DNA from: Chloroflexota bacterium
GTDB lineage: Bacteria > Chloroflexota > Anaerolineae > 4572-78 > J111
Assembly (NCBI GenBank): GCA_003694775.1
Contig: RFJV01000159.1
Span: 1-6,532 of the forward strand
DNA length: 6,532 nt
Reading direction: 5' to 3'
Position numbers and translations under genes: made by a program. This document shows, piece by piece, positions 6,413 to 6,532 of the stretch. The notes under the pieces were generated by a model. The model was not told where the DNA came from and made no database searches. It worked only from the letters and a program-made list of their open reading frames with translations. Each line of letters opens with the position of its first letter. Positions within the stretch are counted from its first letter, which is position 1.

Positions 6413-6519
6413 AGAGGAGAGGTTAGCAGAATGCAGCACAATATATTGTATTGACTTGAGGGAATCACCTCTATTTGGGGTATTGACAATAGTGCGCACT
6501 TCACCAACTACAAATTTAC

Positions 6520-6525
6520 ATTATA
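6520..6525 (-). promoter_or_regulatory. Candidate -10 box at the right edge (rpoB direction)
   Basis: A perfect TATAAT on the minus strand. Its -35 partner would lie beyond the window, so the promoter cannot be confirmed. If real, transcription would start near 6513 and rpoB would have a leader of about 455 nt. Confidence 0.35.
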
Positions 6526-6532
6526 ACCAAAA

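Larger units (their letters stand above)
6059..6532 (-). other. Long non-coding leader and spacer upstream of rpoB
   Basis: These 474 bases hold no credible gene on either strand: all three minus frames meet stop codons within the first bases from the right edge, and no ORF of useful length is present. The stretch instead carries a TATAAT box at the right edge, several hairpins, a terminator-like structure with a T tract, a large hairpin 50 nt before the rpoB ATG, and repeated complementary words (GTTCAGG and CCTGA). It most resembles a long structured mRNA leader. An unrecognised small RNA within it is possible. I looked for signatures of SRP RNA, tmRNA, RNase P RNA, T-box and common riboswitches and saw none. 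Confidence 0.6.

Noticed and set aside
6483..6488. Plus-strand TTGACA as a rightward promoter
   Set aside because: No acceptable -10 box at 16-18 bp; the bases there are AACTAC or similar.

Overview
The window holds four housekeeping genes, all on the minus strand, so transcription runs from high to low coordinates: rpoB (RNA polymerase beta), rpsL (ribosomal protein S12), rpsG (S7) and the first 262 codons of fusA (elongation factor G), which runs off the left edge. Protein style suggests a bacterium of the phylum Chloroflexota, perhaps Anaerolineae-like. The cues are an S12 with a long insert before PQKRGVC, the EF-G wording around DFTAEV and [22 protein letters not shown], and the RpoB N-terminus. 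This placement is recognition from memory, not a search, and is moderately confident. All four proteins look intact where they can be seen.

Layout in the direction of transcription. 6532-6059 is about 470 bases with no credible gene. It has a TATAAT box at the window edge, several hairpins, a terminator-like hairpin with a T tract, and repeated mutually complementary GTTCAGG / CCTGA words. It looks like a long, structured rpoB leader. 6058-2117 is rpoB, 1313 codons, with a tryptophan-rich helical insertion of roughly 145 residues near the C-terminal end. 2116-1870 is a spacer with a strong promoter (TTGACT-17-TATAGT), a compact possible three-helix RNA starting about 5 nt from the predicted start of transcription, a perfect 13-bp hairpin, and a second promoter just before rpsL. 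1869-951 is rpsL (TTG start) and rpsG, 28 nt apart. 950-787 is a spacer with two strong hairpins before fusA (786-1).

Together these genes are the core of transcription and translation: the catalytic half of RNA polymerase, followed by the classical str operon (S12, S7, EF-G). The usual order is rpoB-rpoC-rpsL-rpsG-fusA. Here rpoC is missing from its place and the gap is filled by promoter and leader sequence, so the two polymerase subunits must be coded apart.

I see no mobile element, CRISPR array, defence system, tRNA or rRNA. The less ordinary material is regulatory and structural: the leader RNAs, three strong hairpins placed about 47-57 nt before the fusA, rpsL and rpoB starts, and the repeat-built RpoB insertion.
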